This document shows positions 7,133-14,874 of a stretch of DNA of 34,257 bases, one piece after another. The stretch comes from UBA9630 sp043725085 (lineage in GTDB: Bacteria > Patescibacteriota > Minisyncoccia > Moranbacterales > UBA2206): contig JAYSLY010000032.1 in NCBI GenBank assembly GCA_043725085.1, forward strand, positions 1-34,257, read 5' to 3'. A model generated the notes under the pieces. It had not been told where the DNA came from and ran no database searches. It saw only the letters and a program-made list of their open reading frames with translations. Each line of letters starts with the position of its first letter. Position 1 is the first letter of the stretch. The translations under genes were made by a program, and so were the position numbers.

Positions 7133-8437
7133 ATGCGGGTATTATTCGTATCAGGAGAGCTTATTGCAGGAGATTTGGCTTATCGGCTGAAACAGGAAGG
7201 CTGCGATGTTAAGCTGTTTATTGAAGATGAAAGCAGGAAAGATTGCTTCGAGAATATGGTTGAAAAGACGGACGATTGGAAAAAAGAATTAGACTGGGTT
7301 GGAAAAGACGGTCTGATTGTTTTTGACGATGTTGGATATGGAAAAGAACAAGATGCTTTACGAAAGCTAGGATATTTGGTGGTTGGCGGAAGCGAGGGTG
7401 GAGATAGGTTGGAAAAAGACAGAGAGTTTGGACAACAGATTTTTAAATCTTATGGAATGGAAGTGGAAGAATTAAAAAATTTCAATGATATTGGATTAGC
7501 TTTGGATTATATAAATAAAAATAAAGCTAAGTGGGTAGTCAAACAGAATAACCACAAAAGCTCACTGGCTTACGTCGGCCAGATGGAAGACGGTAGTGAT
7601 GTGGAAAGTGTTTTGCGAAGCTACAATAAATATAATAAAGACGATGCTATTAAAACTATAAGTTTGCAGAAGAAAATTGATGGGATAGAAATTGCTGCCG
7701 GAAGATTTTTTAACGGAAAAGATTGGGTAGGTCCGGTATGTGTTAATTTTGAACACAAGCCATTATTTCATAATGACATAGGCCCTCTGACGGGTGAGAT
7801 GGGGACTTTGGCATGGTATAAAGACGACGAAAATAACAAAATCTTTCAAGAAACTCTTGCTAAAATCAAACCATACTTGGGAAAAACAAACTTCAAGGGA
7901 TACGCAGATATTAATTGTATAGCCACGAAAGAAAAACTTGTGCCATTGGAAGCTACGATGAGATTTGGCTGTCCCACAAATCAGCTTCAGAGCGAAATAC
8001 AAATTTCTCCGTGGAAAGAAATTTTGATGGCTTTGGCAAAAGGAGAAAAATATAATTTGGAATTTAAAAAAGAATATTCGGTTGTGGTTTCAGTTGCCAT
8101 ACCCCCGTTTCCGTACAAGGCCATATCAGCAGATTATTACTTGAAAGGAGTTGATATTTTGTTTAAGGGAAAATTAACAAAAGTGGAATTAAACCGGATT
8201 CATTTCGAGGAAGTGTCTTTGAAAAATGATGGTTCTGAAAAAAAACATCATATTGCCGGTAGCAATGGATTTATTTTGTACGTGACTGGCTCTGGCGATA
8301 CTGTGCAAGGAGCAAGAAAAAAGGCTTATGAGCTTATTGACAAGATAGTTATTCCTAAAATGATGTATAGGACAGACATTGGAATGAAGTTTATAGAGAG
8401 AGAGCAAGGCCTTCTTGAAATTTGGGGGTGGATATAA
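7133..8437 (+). CDS. PurD-like ATP-grasp protein (phosphoribosylamine-glycine ligase family)
   Basis: The 434-residue protein has the overall shape of PurD, which joins phosphoribosylamine to glycine in purine synthesis: an N-terminal Rossmann-like part, a central ATP-grasp core and a C-terminal domain. KWVVKQNNH gives a candidate ATP-binding lysine, SLQKKIDGIEIA resembles the ATP-grasp hinge with the E-x-x-V-E type motif, and GPLTGEMGT matches the PurD-like G-x-x-T-G-x-MG loop. The C-terminal half contains the metal-binding type strand LVPLEATMRFGCP. However, the N-terminus starts MRVLFVSGE rather than the GSGGREH of true PurD, and no other purine gene is nearby. It may be a divergent PurD or a related ligase with another substrate. 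It stands alone between two promoters and is not part of the A/T-rich cluster upstream. Confidence 0.65.
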   Translation: MRVLFVSGELIAGDLAYRLKQEGCDVKLFIEDESRKDCFENMVEKTDDWKKELDWVGKDGLIVFDDVGYGKEQDALRKLGYLVVGGSEGGDRLEKDREFGQQIFKSYGMEVEELKNFNDIGLALDYINKNKAKWVVKQNNHKSSLAYVGQMEDGSDVESVLRSYNKYNKDDAIKTISLQKKIDGIEIAAGRFFNGKDWVGPVCVNFEHKPLFHNDIGPLTGEMGTLAWYKDDENNKIFQETLAKIKPYLGKTNFKGYADINCIATKEKLVPLEATMRFGCPTNQLQSEIQISPWKEILMALAKGEKYNLEFKKEYSVVVSVAIPPFPYKAISADYYLKGVDILFKGKLTKVELNRIHFEEVSLKNDGSEKKHHIAGSNGFILYVTGSGDTVQGARKKAYELIDKIVIPKMMYRTDIGMKFIEREQGLLEIWGWI

Positions 8438-8443
8438 AACTAT

Positions 8444-8470
8444 TTGACTTTAGCGTTTTTGTGGTATAAT
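8444..8470 (+). promoter_or_regulatory. Extended -10 promoter of the histidine kinase operon
   Basis: A perfect TATAAT (8465-8470) is preceded by TGG, making an extended -10, with TTGACT (8444-8449) 15 bp upstream. The spacing is short, but the extended -10 compensates. The leader would be about 35 nt. Confidence 0.6.
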
Positions 8471-8511
8471 AAGGCTGTCGGGTAAAATAAAAAATTTCAA
8501 AAATAAAAAAA

Positions 8512-10323
8512 ATGGATTTCAATTCGGTTTCAAATATAGAAAGTTGTTACGTGAATATTCCTCACCTTTCTTATTATTCACATATACCAACAGCGATTGT
8601 CGCTTTGCTGCTTGGTTTTTTTGTTTTTTTCAAAAATAAAAACGGAAATTCTCTGACTAGCAAAATCTTATTGTTTACGGCAATAACTTTTACGATATGG
8701 TCTGTGTTAGATTTGAGTTTATGGGTAAGTATAGATAGCAGAAAAATAATGTTTTCTTGGTCGATAATAAATTTGTTTGAGATGTTTGCTTCGTCCAGTA
8801 CTTTGTATTTTGCATACACCTTTCTTGAAAAAAAGGATGCTCCATTTTTATATAAAATTATTTTTGGATTACCCCTGCTTGTTTTTATGTTTTTTATCCC
8901 AACAACACTTAATTTGACTGGATTTGATAGTCCGAACTGCGAGGCAGGTCAAGGAGTATTTAAATATTATTTTTACACCTTTGAACTATTGGTCTCTGTA
9001 TGGTTGCTAATTTATCTGATAAAGAAAATCGTAACTTCAAAATCAGAAGAACGAAAAATGACAATCTACTTTTCAATAGGTGCGGTTTGTTTTCTGGCTT
9101 CGTTTTCAGGAGCAAATATTTTAGCCAGTTTTACGGAAAAATGGCAAATTTTGCAATATGGACTATTTGGAATGCCAGTATTTATGACATTTCTTGTTTA
9201 TTTGATAATTGAATACAAAGCGTTTAATATCAAACTTCTCGGTGCTCAGGCATTAGTGATGGGTATAATTATTCTTATCGCTTCACAATTCGCCTTTATT
9301 CAAAATCCTATCAATAGGATTTTAACTGCTGTAACATTATCAATAATATCAATTTTCGGTTGGTGGCTGGTAAAATCAGTCAAAAAAGAAAACGAACAAA
9401 ACGAATCATTGATACAACTTAATAAAATAATTGCCAAGCAGAAGAATAAAATCGAGCGTGATAAAAAAGCGGTGGAGGCCGCGAATGTTGAGCTGGTAAA
9501 ATTAGACAAAGCAAAAACGGAGTTTATAAACATTGCCTCTCATCAATTGAAAACTCCAATCTCAGTTATTCAAGGAGTCGCTTCAATGATGATCGAAGGA
9601 GATATGGACAAAATGCCACCTGAACAGAGGCAGACTTTCTACAACTCGGTTTGGCAAAAAACCAAAAAACTCAAAACGATCGTTCATGACATTCTTAATG
9701 CTACCAGTTTTAATGATAAAAAATACAGTGTGATGGACAACTCCGCCGTAATGATCAATATTCCCAAACTTTTGCAGCAAACGATAGATGATTTTGGAAT
9801 GGAAACCAAGGAAAGAGGCATTGATTTGGTTTTTTCTGCCAAAGAAAATATTCCGGAAGTAAGGGGACAAAAAGAATATCTCGAGGAAGCCTTTATTAAT
9901 TTGATAAACAACGCTATTAAATATACCCCATCTGCCGTAATGACGCATGACGTTCGAGGCAAAAGAAAAGATGGCGCTGAAAAGGCGGCGGTCGCGGTAA
10001 GCGTGGAAAAAGATCCTGGAAATCCCAAAAATATTCTGGTTAAAGTTAAGGATAACGGAATTGGCATACCCCAGGAAGCTAAGGCAAAATTATTTAAAAG
10101 ATTTTCTCGTGCAAAGAACGCCGTTGACATGTATACTGATGGCACAGGCTTGGGACTTTTTATCGTTAAAGAAATTGTGGAGGGACATCTTGGCAAGGTG
10201 TGGTTTGAGAGCGAAATAAATAAAGGCACGACATTTTTTGTAAGCTTGCCTTTTGTCCCCGAGGGAACGGTGAATATAAAAGAACATATCACCGAAGACG
10301 CGAAGGCCAATGTGATAACATAA
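8512..10323 (+). CDS. Membrane sensor histidine kinase
   Basis: This 603-residue protein is the sensor of a two-component system. The N-terminal half, about residues 20-285, has roughly nine hydrophobic segments, forming a multi-pass membrane sensor without a large extracellular loop. A charged, probably coiled-coil linker (about 290-335) leads to a HisKA domain with NIASHQLKTP, where H344 is the phospho-accepting histidine. The ATPase domain follows: N box NLINNAIKY (N463, N467), G1 DNGIG (D514) and G2 DGTGLGLF (543-550). All catalytic boxes are intact. It is followed after 11 bases by a single-domain response regulator, its evident partner. The membrane part is reminiscent of 7TM-type sensors, but I cannot name the ligand. 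There is no Shine-Dalgarno before the ATG. Confidence 0.9.
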   Translation: MDFNSVSNIESCYVNIPHLSYYSHIPTAIVALLLGFFVFFKNKNGNSLTSKILLFTAITFTIWSVLDLSLWVSIDSRKIMFSWSIINLFEMFASSSTLYFAYTFLEKKDAPFLYKIIFGLPLLVFMFFIPTTLNLTGFDSPNCEAGQGVFKYYFYTFELLVSVWLLIYLIKKIVTSKSEERKMTIYFSIGAVCFLASFSGANILASFTEKWQILQYGLFGMPVFMTFLVYLIIEYKAFNIKLLGAQALVMGIIILIASQFAFIQNPINRILTAVTLSIISIFGWWLVKSVKKENEQNESLIQLNKIIAKQKNKIERDKKAVEAANVELVKLDKAKTEFINIASHQLKTPISVIQGVASMMIEGDMDKMPPEQRQTFYNSVWQKTKKLKTIVHDILNATSFNDKKYSVMDNSAVMINIPKLLQQTIDDFGMETKERGIDLVFSAKENIPEVRGQKEYLEEAFINLINNAIKYTPSAVMTHDVRGKRKDGAEKAAVAVSVEKDPGNPKNILVKVKDNGIGIPQEAKAKLFKRFSRAKNAVDMYTDGTGLGLFIVKEIVEGHLGKVWFESEINKGTTFFVSLPFVPEGTVNIKEHITEDAKANVIT

Positions 10324-10334
10324 TTTTAAAACAT

Positions 10335-10751
10335 ATGCCAGAATTACCATCAGACGAACAAATTCATGCTCTCATTGTGGAAGACGATCCGGATCAGGTT
10401 ATGCTCTATTTGACCAAGTTTATGATTGAAGGATTGATTCCTATCGCGACTGATAACGAATGGGATGCCATGCAGTATCTTTTGGGCGGCGGTTTTGATA
10501 TTGTGCTTTTGGATATTCTCCTTAAGGGAAATGAAAACGGAATAAAAATACTGAAAAGCATAAAAAGCAACGAAAAAACAAAACATATTCCCGTGGTAAT
10601 GTTTACCAACTACACCGAAAAAGAAACTAAGGAAAAAGCCAAGGCTTTGGGTGCGGTAGATTTTATTGTCAAAGCGGACTCAACTCCAAAACAGGTGGCG
10701 GAGAGAGTGAAGGAGATTGTGGGGAAAGATAAGGAATCGAAAAATATATAA
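10335..10751 (+). CDS. Single-domain (CheY-like) response regulator
   Basis: This is a stand-alone receiver domain of 138 residues with no DNA-binding output domain. The acidic pocket is VEDD (E16-D18), the phospho-acceptor is D60 in VLLDILL, the switch threonine is T91 in VMFTNY and the conserved lysine is K113 in FIVKAD. It probably receives the phosphate from the histidine kinase immediately upstream, from which it is separated by 11 bases. With no output domain it must act by protein contact or as a phosphorelay intermediate. The C-terminal tail is lysine- and glutamate-rich and short. Confidence 0.93.
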   Translation: MPELPSDEQIHALIVEDDPDQVMLYLTKFMIEGLIPIATDNEWDAMQYLLGGGFDIVLLDILLKGNENGIKILKSIKSNEKTKHIPVVMFTNYTEKETKEKAKALGAVDFIVKADSTPKQVAERVKEIVGKDKESKNI

Positions 10752-10772
10752 AATATTATTTGCGAGTATTTA

Positions 10773-10801
10773 AAAACGTCTAAATTTTAAGCGTTTTTTC
10801 T
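10773..10801 (+). terminator. Weak terminator-like structure after the response regulator
   Basis: AAAACG and CGTTTT can pair around a 13-base A/T-rich loop, and the 3' arm runs into TTTTTT. The stem is weak (two G-C pairs), so this is a tentative call. Confidence 0.25.
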
Positions 10802-10835
10802 TAATTGTTGTAAATTTGTGCAAACTTCTAAAACT

Positions 10836-11267
10836 ATGGCAGAAAAAATCGTAATGTTTACGGATGGCGGATCGAGAGGTAATCCCGGGCCGGCGGGGAT
10901 TGGCGTGTGGATTGAAACACTGAATAAAAAATATGGCGAATGCATTGGAGTGGCAACGAACAATGTGGCGGAATATGCTGCACTGATAAGTGGCCTCAAG
11001 AAACTGAAAAGTCTTTTGGGCAAAGACAAAGCGCGGCAATATGAAATCGAGTGCCGTTTGGATTCGGAATTGGTCGTGAAGCAACTCAATCACGAATATA
11101 AATTGAAAGAAGAATACATCCAAAAAAATTTCATTGAAATCTGGAATCTCATGCTTGATTTTAAGTCAGTTAAGTTTTATCATATACCTAGGGAGAAAAA
11201 TAGTATTGCGGATTCCTTGGTAAATCAGGCGCTAGATGAGCAGTGCAAACAAAAGACGTTACTTTGA
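10836..11267 (+). CDS. RNase HI-like protein
   Basis: This protein belongs to the RNase H fold and probably cleaves RNA in RNA-DNA hybrids, for example R-loops and primers. From the ATG at 10836, FTDGGSRGNPGPAGIG begins the fold with catalytic D10, NNVAEYAAL supplies E47, CRLDSELV supplies D76, and HIPREKNSIADSLVNQAL supplies the fourth carboxylate D126. This is the compact form of the family, about 143 residues, without the N-terminal hybrid-binding domain. A GTG at 10818 could extend it by six residues, but the ATG start fits the family better. It is followed after 12 bases by the exporter adaptor gene, possibly as one transcript. Confidence 0.85.
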   Translation: MAEKIVMFTDGGSRGNPGPAGIGVWIETLNKKYGECIGVATNNVAEYAALISGLKKLKSLLGKDKARQYEIECRLDSELVVKQLNHEYKLKEEYIQKNFIEIWNLMLDFKSVKFYHIPREKNSIADSLVNQALDEQCKQKTLL

Positions 11268-11279
11268 AATTAAAAACTC

Positions 11280-12578
11280 ATGTTTAAATACAAAAAAACA
11301 ATTGTTTTCATTCTAATTTTGATTATCGCCGGAGGATATTATTTCTACGCGCGGTCCAAAGCGCCTAAAGTTGAATATACAACGGCGACGGTGGAAAAAG
11401 GCACTCTCTCGCAAACTGTTTCCTCGACCGGAGATCTCAAGGACGATTCGGAAATCGTGCTCAATTTTGAATTAGGCGGAAGAATTAGCAAGGTTTTTAT
11501 CAAAAAAGGCGACAAGGTGGCGACTGGCGATTCAATCGCGATGCTTGATAATACGGATTTGACTGGCCAGGTGGCGCAGGCGAAAGCAACACTAGACAAA
11601 GCGATTGCCGATGCCGGATCCAATGATGACGTGGTTCGCGAAGCTGATGTGGCGCTGGATAATGCGAATAATTTTTTGGATGATACGAAAAAATTGGAAG
11701 ACCAAAAAGTGGATGCGGCTCAGAGTGCCTATGATAATGCCAAGAATTATTATGATGACGCGCTGGCGTTCTATAACGACAGTCCGACTAAGACGAATAA
11801 ATTGACACTCACTACGGCGCTTAATTCCAAAGAAGCGGCGCAGGAATCTTTGGACACAGAAAAAAAATCCAAAGATCTGGGCATCACTTCGGCGCAAAAT
11901 TCTTTGGATGCGGCGAAAGCCAGACTGAAAACAACAGAATCGAATTTTACGCTTAACTCTAAAAATGCTTCAGTAGATAGTGCCAAAGCGGGATATGCGG
12001 TTGCGCTCAATGCTCTTTCCAAATCCACTCTCAAAGCTCCGGTGGCTGGGACAATTGTGGAAGTGAATAACAAGGCGGGAGAAATTTTGGGCACCGGCGT
12101 GATCAAAGAATCTTTTGCGCGAATTATCACGGATGATTTTATTATTGAATCAAACATTCCGGAATCGGATATTGTCAAATTGAAATTAGGACAAAAGGCG
12201 AAAATCACTTTTGATGCGCTGCCTAGCGGCGAAGAATTTGATGCGGAGCTGATTGAAATCAATCCGGCCGAGACGGTTATTCAAGACGTGGTCTACTATG
12301 GCGTGAAATTGAAGCTTTCCGATGTTGATTCGCGGTTGAAAGCGGGAATGAGCGCCAACATTGATGTCAAAACAAATGAGGCGGCTGACGTGCTGATGAT
12401 TCCCACGCGAGCGATTAAAATGACAAATGGAGAAAAATCCGTGGATGTTTTGGGAGCGAATAATTTGACGCAAGAAGTGAAAATCACCACGGGTCTTGAG
12501 GGCGACGGGGGAATGGTGGAAGTCAAATCCGGACTCAAAGAAGGAGATAAGGTTGTTACTTTTACAAAAAATTTATAA
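11280..12578 (+). CDS. Membrane fusion protein / adaptor subunit of a MacAB-type exporter
   Basis: This 432-residue protein resembles the HlyD/MacA adaptor subunits that work with MacB-type ABC transporters. An N-terminal anchor (about residues 5-25) leaves the rest outside the membrane. GTLSQTVSSTGDL begins the first half of the split lipoyl domain, a long alanine- and lysine-rich helical hairpin covers about 95-235, and APVAGTIVEVNNKAGEI is the second lipoyl half. A beta-barrel domain follows (about 285-375), then a membrane-proximal domain to the C-terminus. The ATPase and two permeases lie downstream, separated by a minus-strand gene. Exporters of this kind carry peptides, lipids or macrolides; the substrate here is unknown. 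In a cell with a single membrane the adaptor would face the outside rather than a TolC-like channel. Confidence 0.88.
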   Translation: MFKYKKTIVFILILIIAGGYYFYARSKAPKVEYTTATVEKGTLSQTVSSTGDLKDDSEIVLNFELGGRISKVFIKKGDKVATGDSIAMLDNTDLTGQVAQAKATLDKAIADAGSNDDVVREADVALDNANNFLDDTKKLEDQKVDAAQSAYDNAKNYYDDALAFYNDSPTKTNKLTLTTALNSKEAAQESLDTEKKSKDLGITSAQNSLDAAKARLKTTESNFTLNSKNASVDSAKAGYAVALNALSKSTLKAPVAGTIVEVNNKAGEILGTGVIKESFARIITDDFIIESNIPESDIVKLKLGQKAKITFDALPSGEEFDAELIEINPAETVIQDVVYYGVKLKLSDVDSRLKAGMSANIDVKTNEAADVLMIPTRAIKMTNGEKSVDVLGANNLTQEVKITTGLEGDGGMVEVKSGLKEGDKVVTFTKNL

Positions 12579-12600
12579 ATAGCTAGTGGCGTAGGCAAAT

Positions 12601-12649
12601 AAAAAAAAGCATATCCATATTAGCTTTTGCTGATATATGGACATGCTTT
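12601..12649 (-). terminator. Intrinsic terminator of the zinc-ribbon gene
   Basis: A near-perfect 15-bp stem is formed by 12606-12620 and 12635-12649 with one mismatch. Read on the minus strand it ends in eight T (12601-12608), nine bases beyond the stop codon of the zinc-ribbon gene. The stem may also slow transcription arriving from the adaptor gene on the plus strand. Confidence 0.75.
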
Positions 12650-12658
12650 GTATGGGGA

Positions 12659-12817
12659 TTATTTTTTTGTCTGTGGTAATGATTTGCCACAGACTTCGCA
12701 GTATATAAAAACATCATTATCTGCTGCGACTCTTTCCATTTTTTTTCTTCTTGCCGCGATGCAATCAGTGCATCGCAACTCCCTCTCTGCAAGAGGGATA
12801 AAAATTTTATAATGCAT
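12659..12817 (-). CDS. Small zinc-ribbon protein
   Basis: This is a 52-residue protein with two CxxC knuckles, CTDC (C16, C19) and CEVCGK (C40, C43), 20 residues apart, as in a zinc ribbon. Three things show it is real although it is short and on the opposite strand: a strong Shine-Dalgarno AAGGAGG (minus-strand match at 12825-12830 and beyond) with 7 bases to the ATG, a good promoter upstream, and an intrinsic terminator right after the stop. A second ATG directly upstream (12818-12820) gives the alternative first residue. The strong ribosome-binding site is unusual here, because most genes in the window have none. It sits between the adaptor and the ATPase of the exporter. The function is unknown; nucleic-acid binding, a redox role or a metal-sensing role are possible. 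Confidence 0.7.
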   Translation of the reverse strand: MHYKIFIPLAERELRCTDCIAARRKKMERVAADNDVFIYCEVCGKSLPQTKK

Positions 12818-12824
12818 CATTGCC

Positions 12825-12830
12825 CCTCCT
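12825..12830 (-). promoter_or_regulatory. Strong Shine-Dalgarno of the zinc-ribbon gene
   Basis: The minus strand reads AAGGAGGGG before two consecutive ATG codons, with AGGAGG 4 bases from the first and 7 from the second. The 7-base spacing favours the second ATG (12815-12817). Confidence 0.75.
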
Positions 12831-12871
12831 TCTTTGTGGCTACCATGAAAGAACAATTTCTATCTGCTTCC

Positions 12872-12899
12872 ATAATAACTCTATCAATTTCTATGTCAA
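12872..12899 (-). promoter_or_regulatory. Promoter of the zinc-ribbon gene, overlapping the ATPase start codon
   Basis: On the minus strand TTGACA (12894-12899) and TATTAT (12872-12877) lie 16 bp apart, giving a leader of about 45 nt. The -35 box overlaps the ATG of the exporter ATPase (12893-12895) on the other strand, so RNA polymerase bound here could interfere with transcription into the ATPase gene. Confidence 0.6.
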
Positions 12900-13621
12900 A
12901 TCCGATTATCCAAGTCCAAAATCTTTGCAAGACCTATTCTAATGACGGCGTGGAAACGCGGGCGCTTTGTGGCGCGACTTTTGAAATCCAAAAAGGCGAA
13001 TTCATTTCCATTATGGGGCCCAGCGGCAGCGGCAAATCAACCTTGATGCAAATCTTGGGTTTTTTGGATCGGCCAACAGAAGGGAAATATTTTTTTGAAG
13101 GGCGCGACACTTTTTCTTTTGATGATGACACGCTCGCTCGCATTCGCAACAAAAAAATCGGTTTTGTTTTTCAATCATTCAATTTGCTCTCACGCACGAG
13201 CGTGTTTGAAAATGTTGAACTGCCTTTGCTCTATGATGAAAAGCCCGGCGAGAATAATGAGAAAAAAGTGCTGGACGCTCTTAGCGCAGTGGGAATGGAA
13301 CACCGCGCAAATTATTTTTCCAATCAACTCTCCGGCGGAGAAAAGCAACGTGTGGCGATCGCAAGAGCTTTGGTCAATGATCCGGAAGTGATTTTTGCCG
13401 ATGAGCCAACGGGCAATCTTGATTCCAAATCCGGTCTTCAGGTGATGCGAATTTTGCAAAAGCTCAACAATGAGGGACACACGGTGATTCTGGTCACGCA
13501 TGAGACATATACCGCCGAACATGCCAAAAGAATAATCTATGTCAAAGACGGCTCAATTATTGCCGATGACCCGGTGAGGCATCGGCGAATTGCGGAGGGA
13601 GAGAATGAGCTACTGAAATAA
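12893..13621 (+). CDS. ABC transporter ATP-binding protein, MacB/LolD type
   Basis: This is the cytoplasmic motor of the exporter. From the ATG at 12893 the product has 242 residues: Walker A GPSGSGKST (42-50), Q-loop Q94 in VFQSFNLL, ABC signature LSGGEKQR (146-153), Walker B VIFADE with E171, and the switch histidine in LVTHE. The spacing and the NLLSRTSVFENVELPL stretch are typical of the MacB/LolD/FtsE branch, which works with FtsX-fold permeases. The frame is open upstream to 12812, but family N-termini (MSNPIIQVQNL) and the minus-strand gene there favour 12893. The gene is followed after three bases by the first permease, so the three genes form an operon. Confidence 0.93.
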   Translation: MSNPIIQVQNLCKTYSNDGVETRALCGATFEIQKGEFISIMGPSGSGKSTLMQILGFLDRPTEGKYFFEGRDTFSFDDDTLARIRNKKIGFVFQSFNLLSRTSVFENVELPLLYDEKPGENNEKKVLDALSAVGMEHRANYFSNQLSGGEKQRVAIARALVNDPEVIFADEPTGNLDSKSGLQVMRILQKLNNEGHTVILVTHETYTAEHAKRIIYVKDGSIIADDPVRHRRIAEGENELLK

Positions 13622-13624
13622 TTT

Positions 13625-14863
13625 ATGAATCTGTCTCCTATCAAAATTTCATATAAAAATCTGATGGCGGTGAAGTTCCGCTCTTTTTTGACGATCTTGG
13701 GAATTATCATTGGGATTGCTTCCGTGATTGTGGTGATGGCAATTGGCGGTAGCGCGCAAAAGCTGATTCTTAATCAAGTTTCCGGAGTTGGATCAAATCT
13801 GGTTGGAGTTTTGCCGGGAGCATCGGATGAAAAAGGGCCGCCGGCAGCAGCAATGGGTATTGTGGTGACAACTTTGAAATATGCCGATCTCGTTGCTTTG
13901 GAGCAAAAAAGAAATGTGTCCGATTTGGTCGATGCTGTGGCCTATGTCAGCGGTTCGGCAACGGTGAAAAATTCCAGCGGTTCATATCAAACCAGTTATC
14001 AAGGTGTTTCGTCCAGTCTTTTGAATGTCGAGGATATTAAATTGCAACAGGGGCGGTTTTTCATCAAAGAAGAAGATACGAATTTAGCCCATGTGGCGGT
14101 TTTGGGAGCCAATCGCGTGCACGATCTTTTTCCAAATGTTGATCCGATTGGCAAAATCATCACTTTGAAAGACGTAAATTTGACAGTCGTGGGAGTTCTT
14201 TCCGCGCGGGGATCGGTGGGTTTTTCCAACACGGACGATATGATTTATGTCCCACTATTTACCGGACAAAAATTGCTTCTCGGGATTGATTATATCAACT
14301 TTATGCGAATAAAAGTCAATTCCAAGGACAATATTGACCAGGCGGTGGCTGACGTTAAAGCGACATTGCGCGAACAGCATAAAATTAAATATGGGCAGAG
14401 CGATGATTTTTCGGTGAGAAACAGCGCGCAGGCGATTGAAACGCTCACGACAGTGACGAATATTTTGAAATATTTCCTGGCAGCGGTGGCGGCGATTTCT
14501 CTTGTTGTGGGTGGTGTGGGGATTATGAACATTATGCTTATCTCGGTCAACCAGCGTGTGCGAGAAGTGGGTTTGCGAAAAACGGTCGGGGCAAAAAATG
14601 CGCACATTATTTTGCAATTTTTGATTGAGGCGATTTTCATCACGCTGGTGGGCGGAATTTTGGGCATAGTTTTTGGCGCGCTGGTTGCGTTTTTAGCGGC
14701 GGTGATTATCAGAAGTCTCGGCTATGATTGGGAATTTATTATCACTCTAAGTTCCATAATTTTAGCCACTTCCGTTTCCGTGGCAATTGGCTTGATCTTT
14801 GGAATTTATCCTGCCCGCAAGGCTTCGCGCATTTCACCGATGGAAGCATTGAGGTATGAATAA
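13625..14863 (+). CDS. MacB/FtsX-fold ABC transporter permease (first)
   Basis: This 412-residue permease has the four-helix MacB layout: a first membrane helix (RSFLTILGIIIGIASVIVVMA, about residues 18-38), a large extracytoplasmic domain (about 45-275), then three helices in the C-terminal 140 residues. The coupling region VREVGLRKTVGAKNAHI is the conserved cytoplasmic loop contacting the ATPase, and the C-terminus RISPMEALRYE is the family ending. It probably forms a heterodimer with the similar permease encoded next. Mechanotransmission, rather than transport through the membrane, is the usual mode of this family. Confidence 0.9.
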   Translation: MNLSPIKISYKNLMAVKFRSFLTILGIIIGIASVIVVMAIGGSAQKLILNQVSGVGSNLVGVLPGASDEKGPPAAAMGIVVTTLKYADLVALEQKRNVSDLVDAVAYVSGSATVKNSSGSYQTSYQGVSSSLLNVEDIKLQQGRFFIKEEDTNLAHVAVLGANRVHDLFPNVDPIGKIITLKDVNLTVVGVLSARGSVGFSNTDDMIYVPLFTGQKLLLGIDYINFMRIKVNSKDNIDQAVADVKATLREQHKIKYGQSDDFSVRNSAQAIETLTTVTNILKYFLAAVAAISLVVGGVGIMNIMLISVNQRVREVGLRKTVGAKNAHIILQFLIEAIFITLVGGILGIVFGALVAFLAAVIIRSLGYDWEFIITLSSIILATSVSVAIGLIFGIYPARKASRISPMEALRYE

Positions 14864-14874
14864 TATTTTCTGTT

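Noticed and set aside
9684..10310. Minus-strand open frame of about 208 codons opposite the histidine kinase ATPase domain
   Set aside because: The plus strand carries intact kinase boxes here; the antisense product is serine/leucine-rich and matches nothing.
12812..12892. Extended N-terminus of the exporter ATPase
   Set aside because: The extra 27 residues have no family match and overlap the minus-strand zinc-ribbon gene start; the ATG at 12893 gives the normal MSNPIIQVQNL start.
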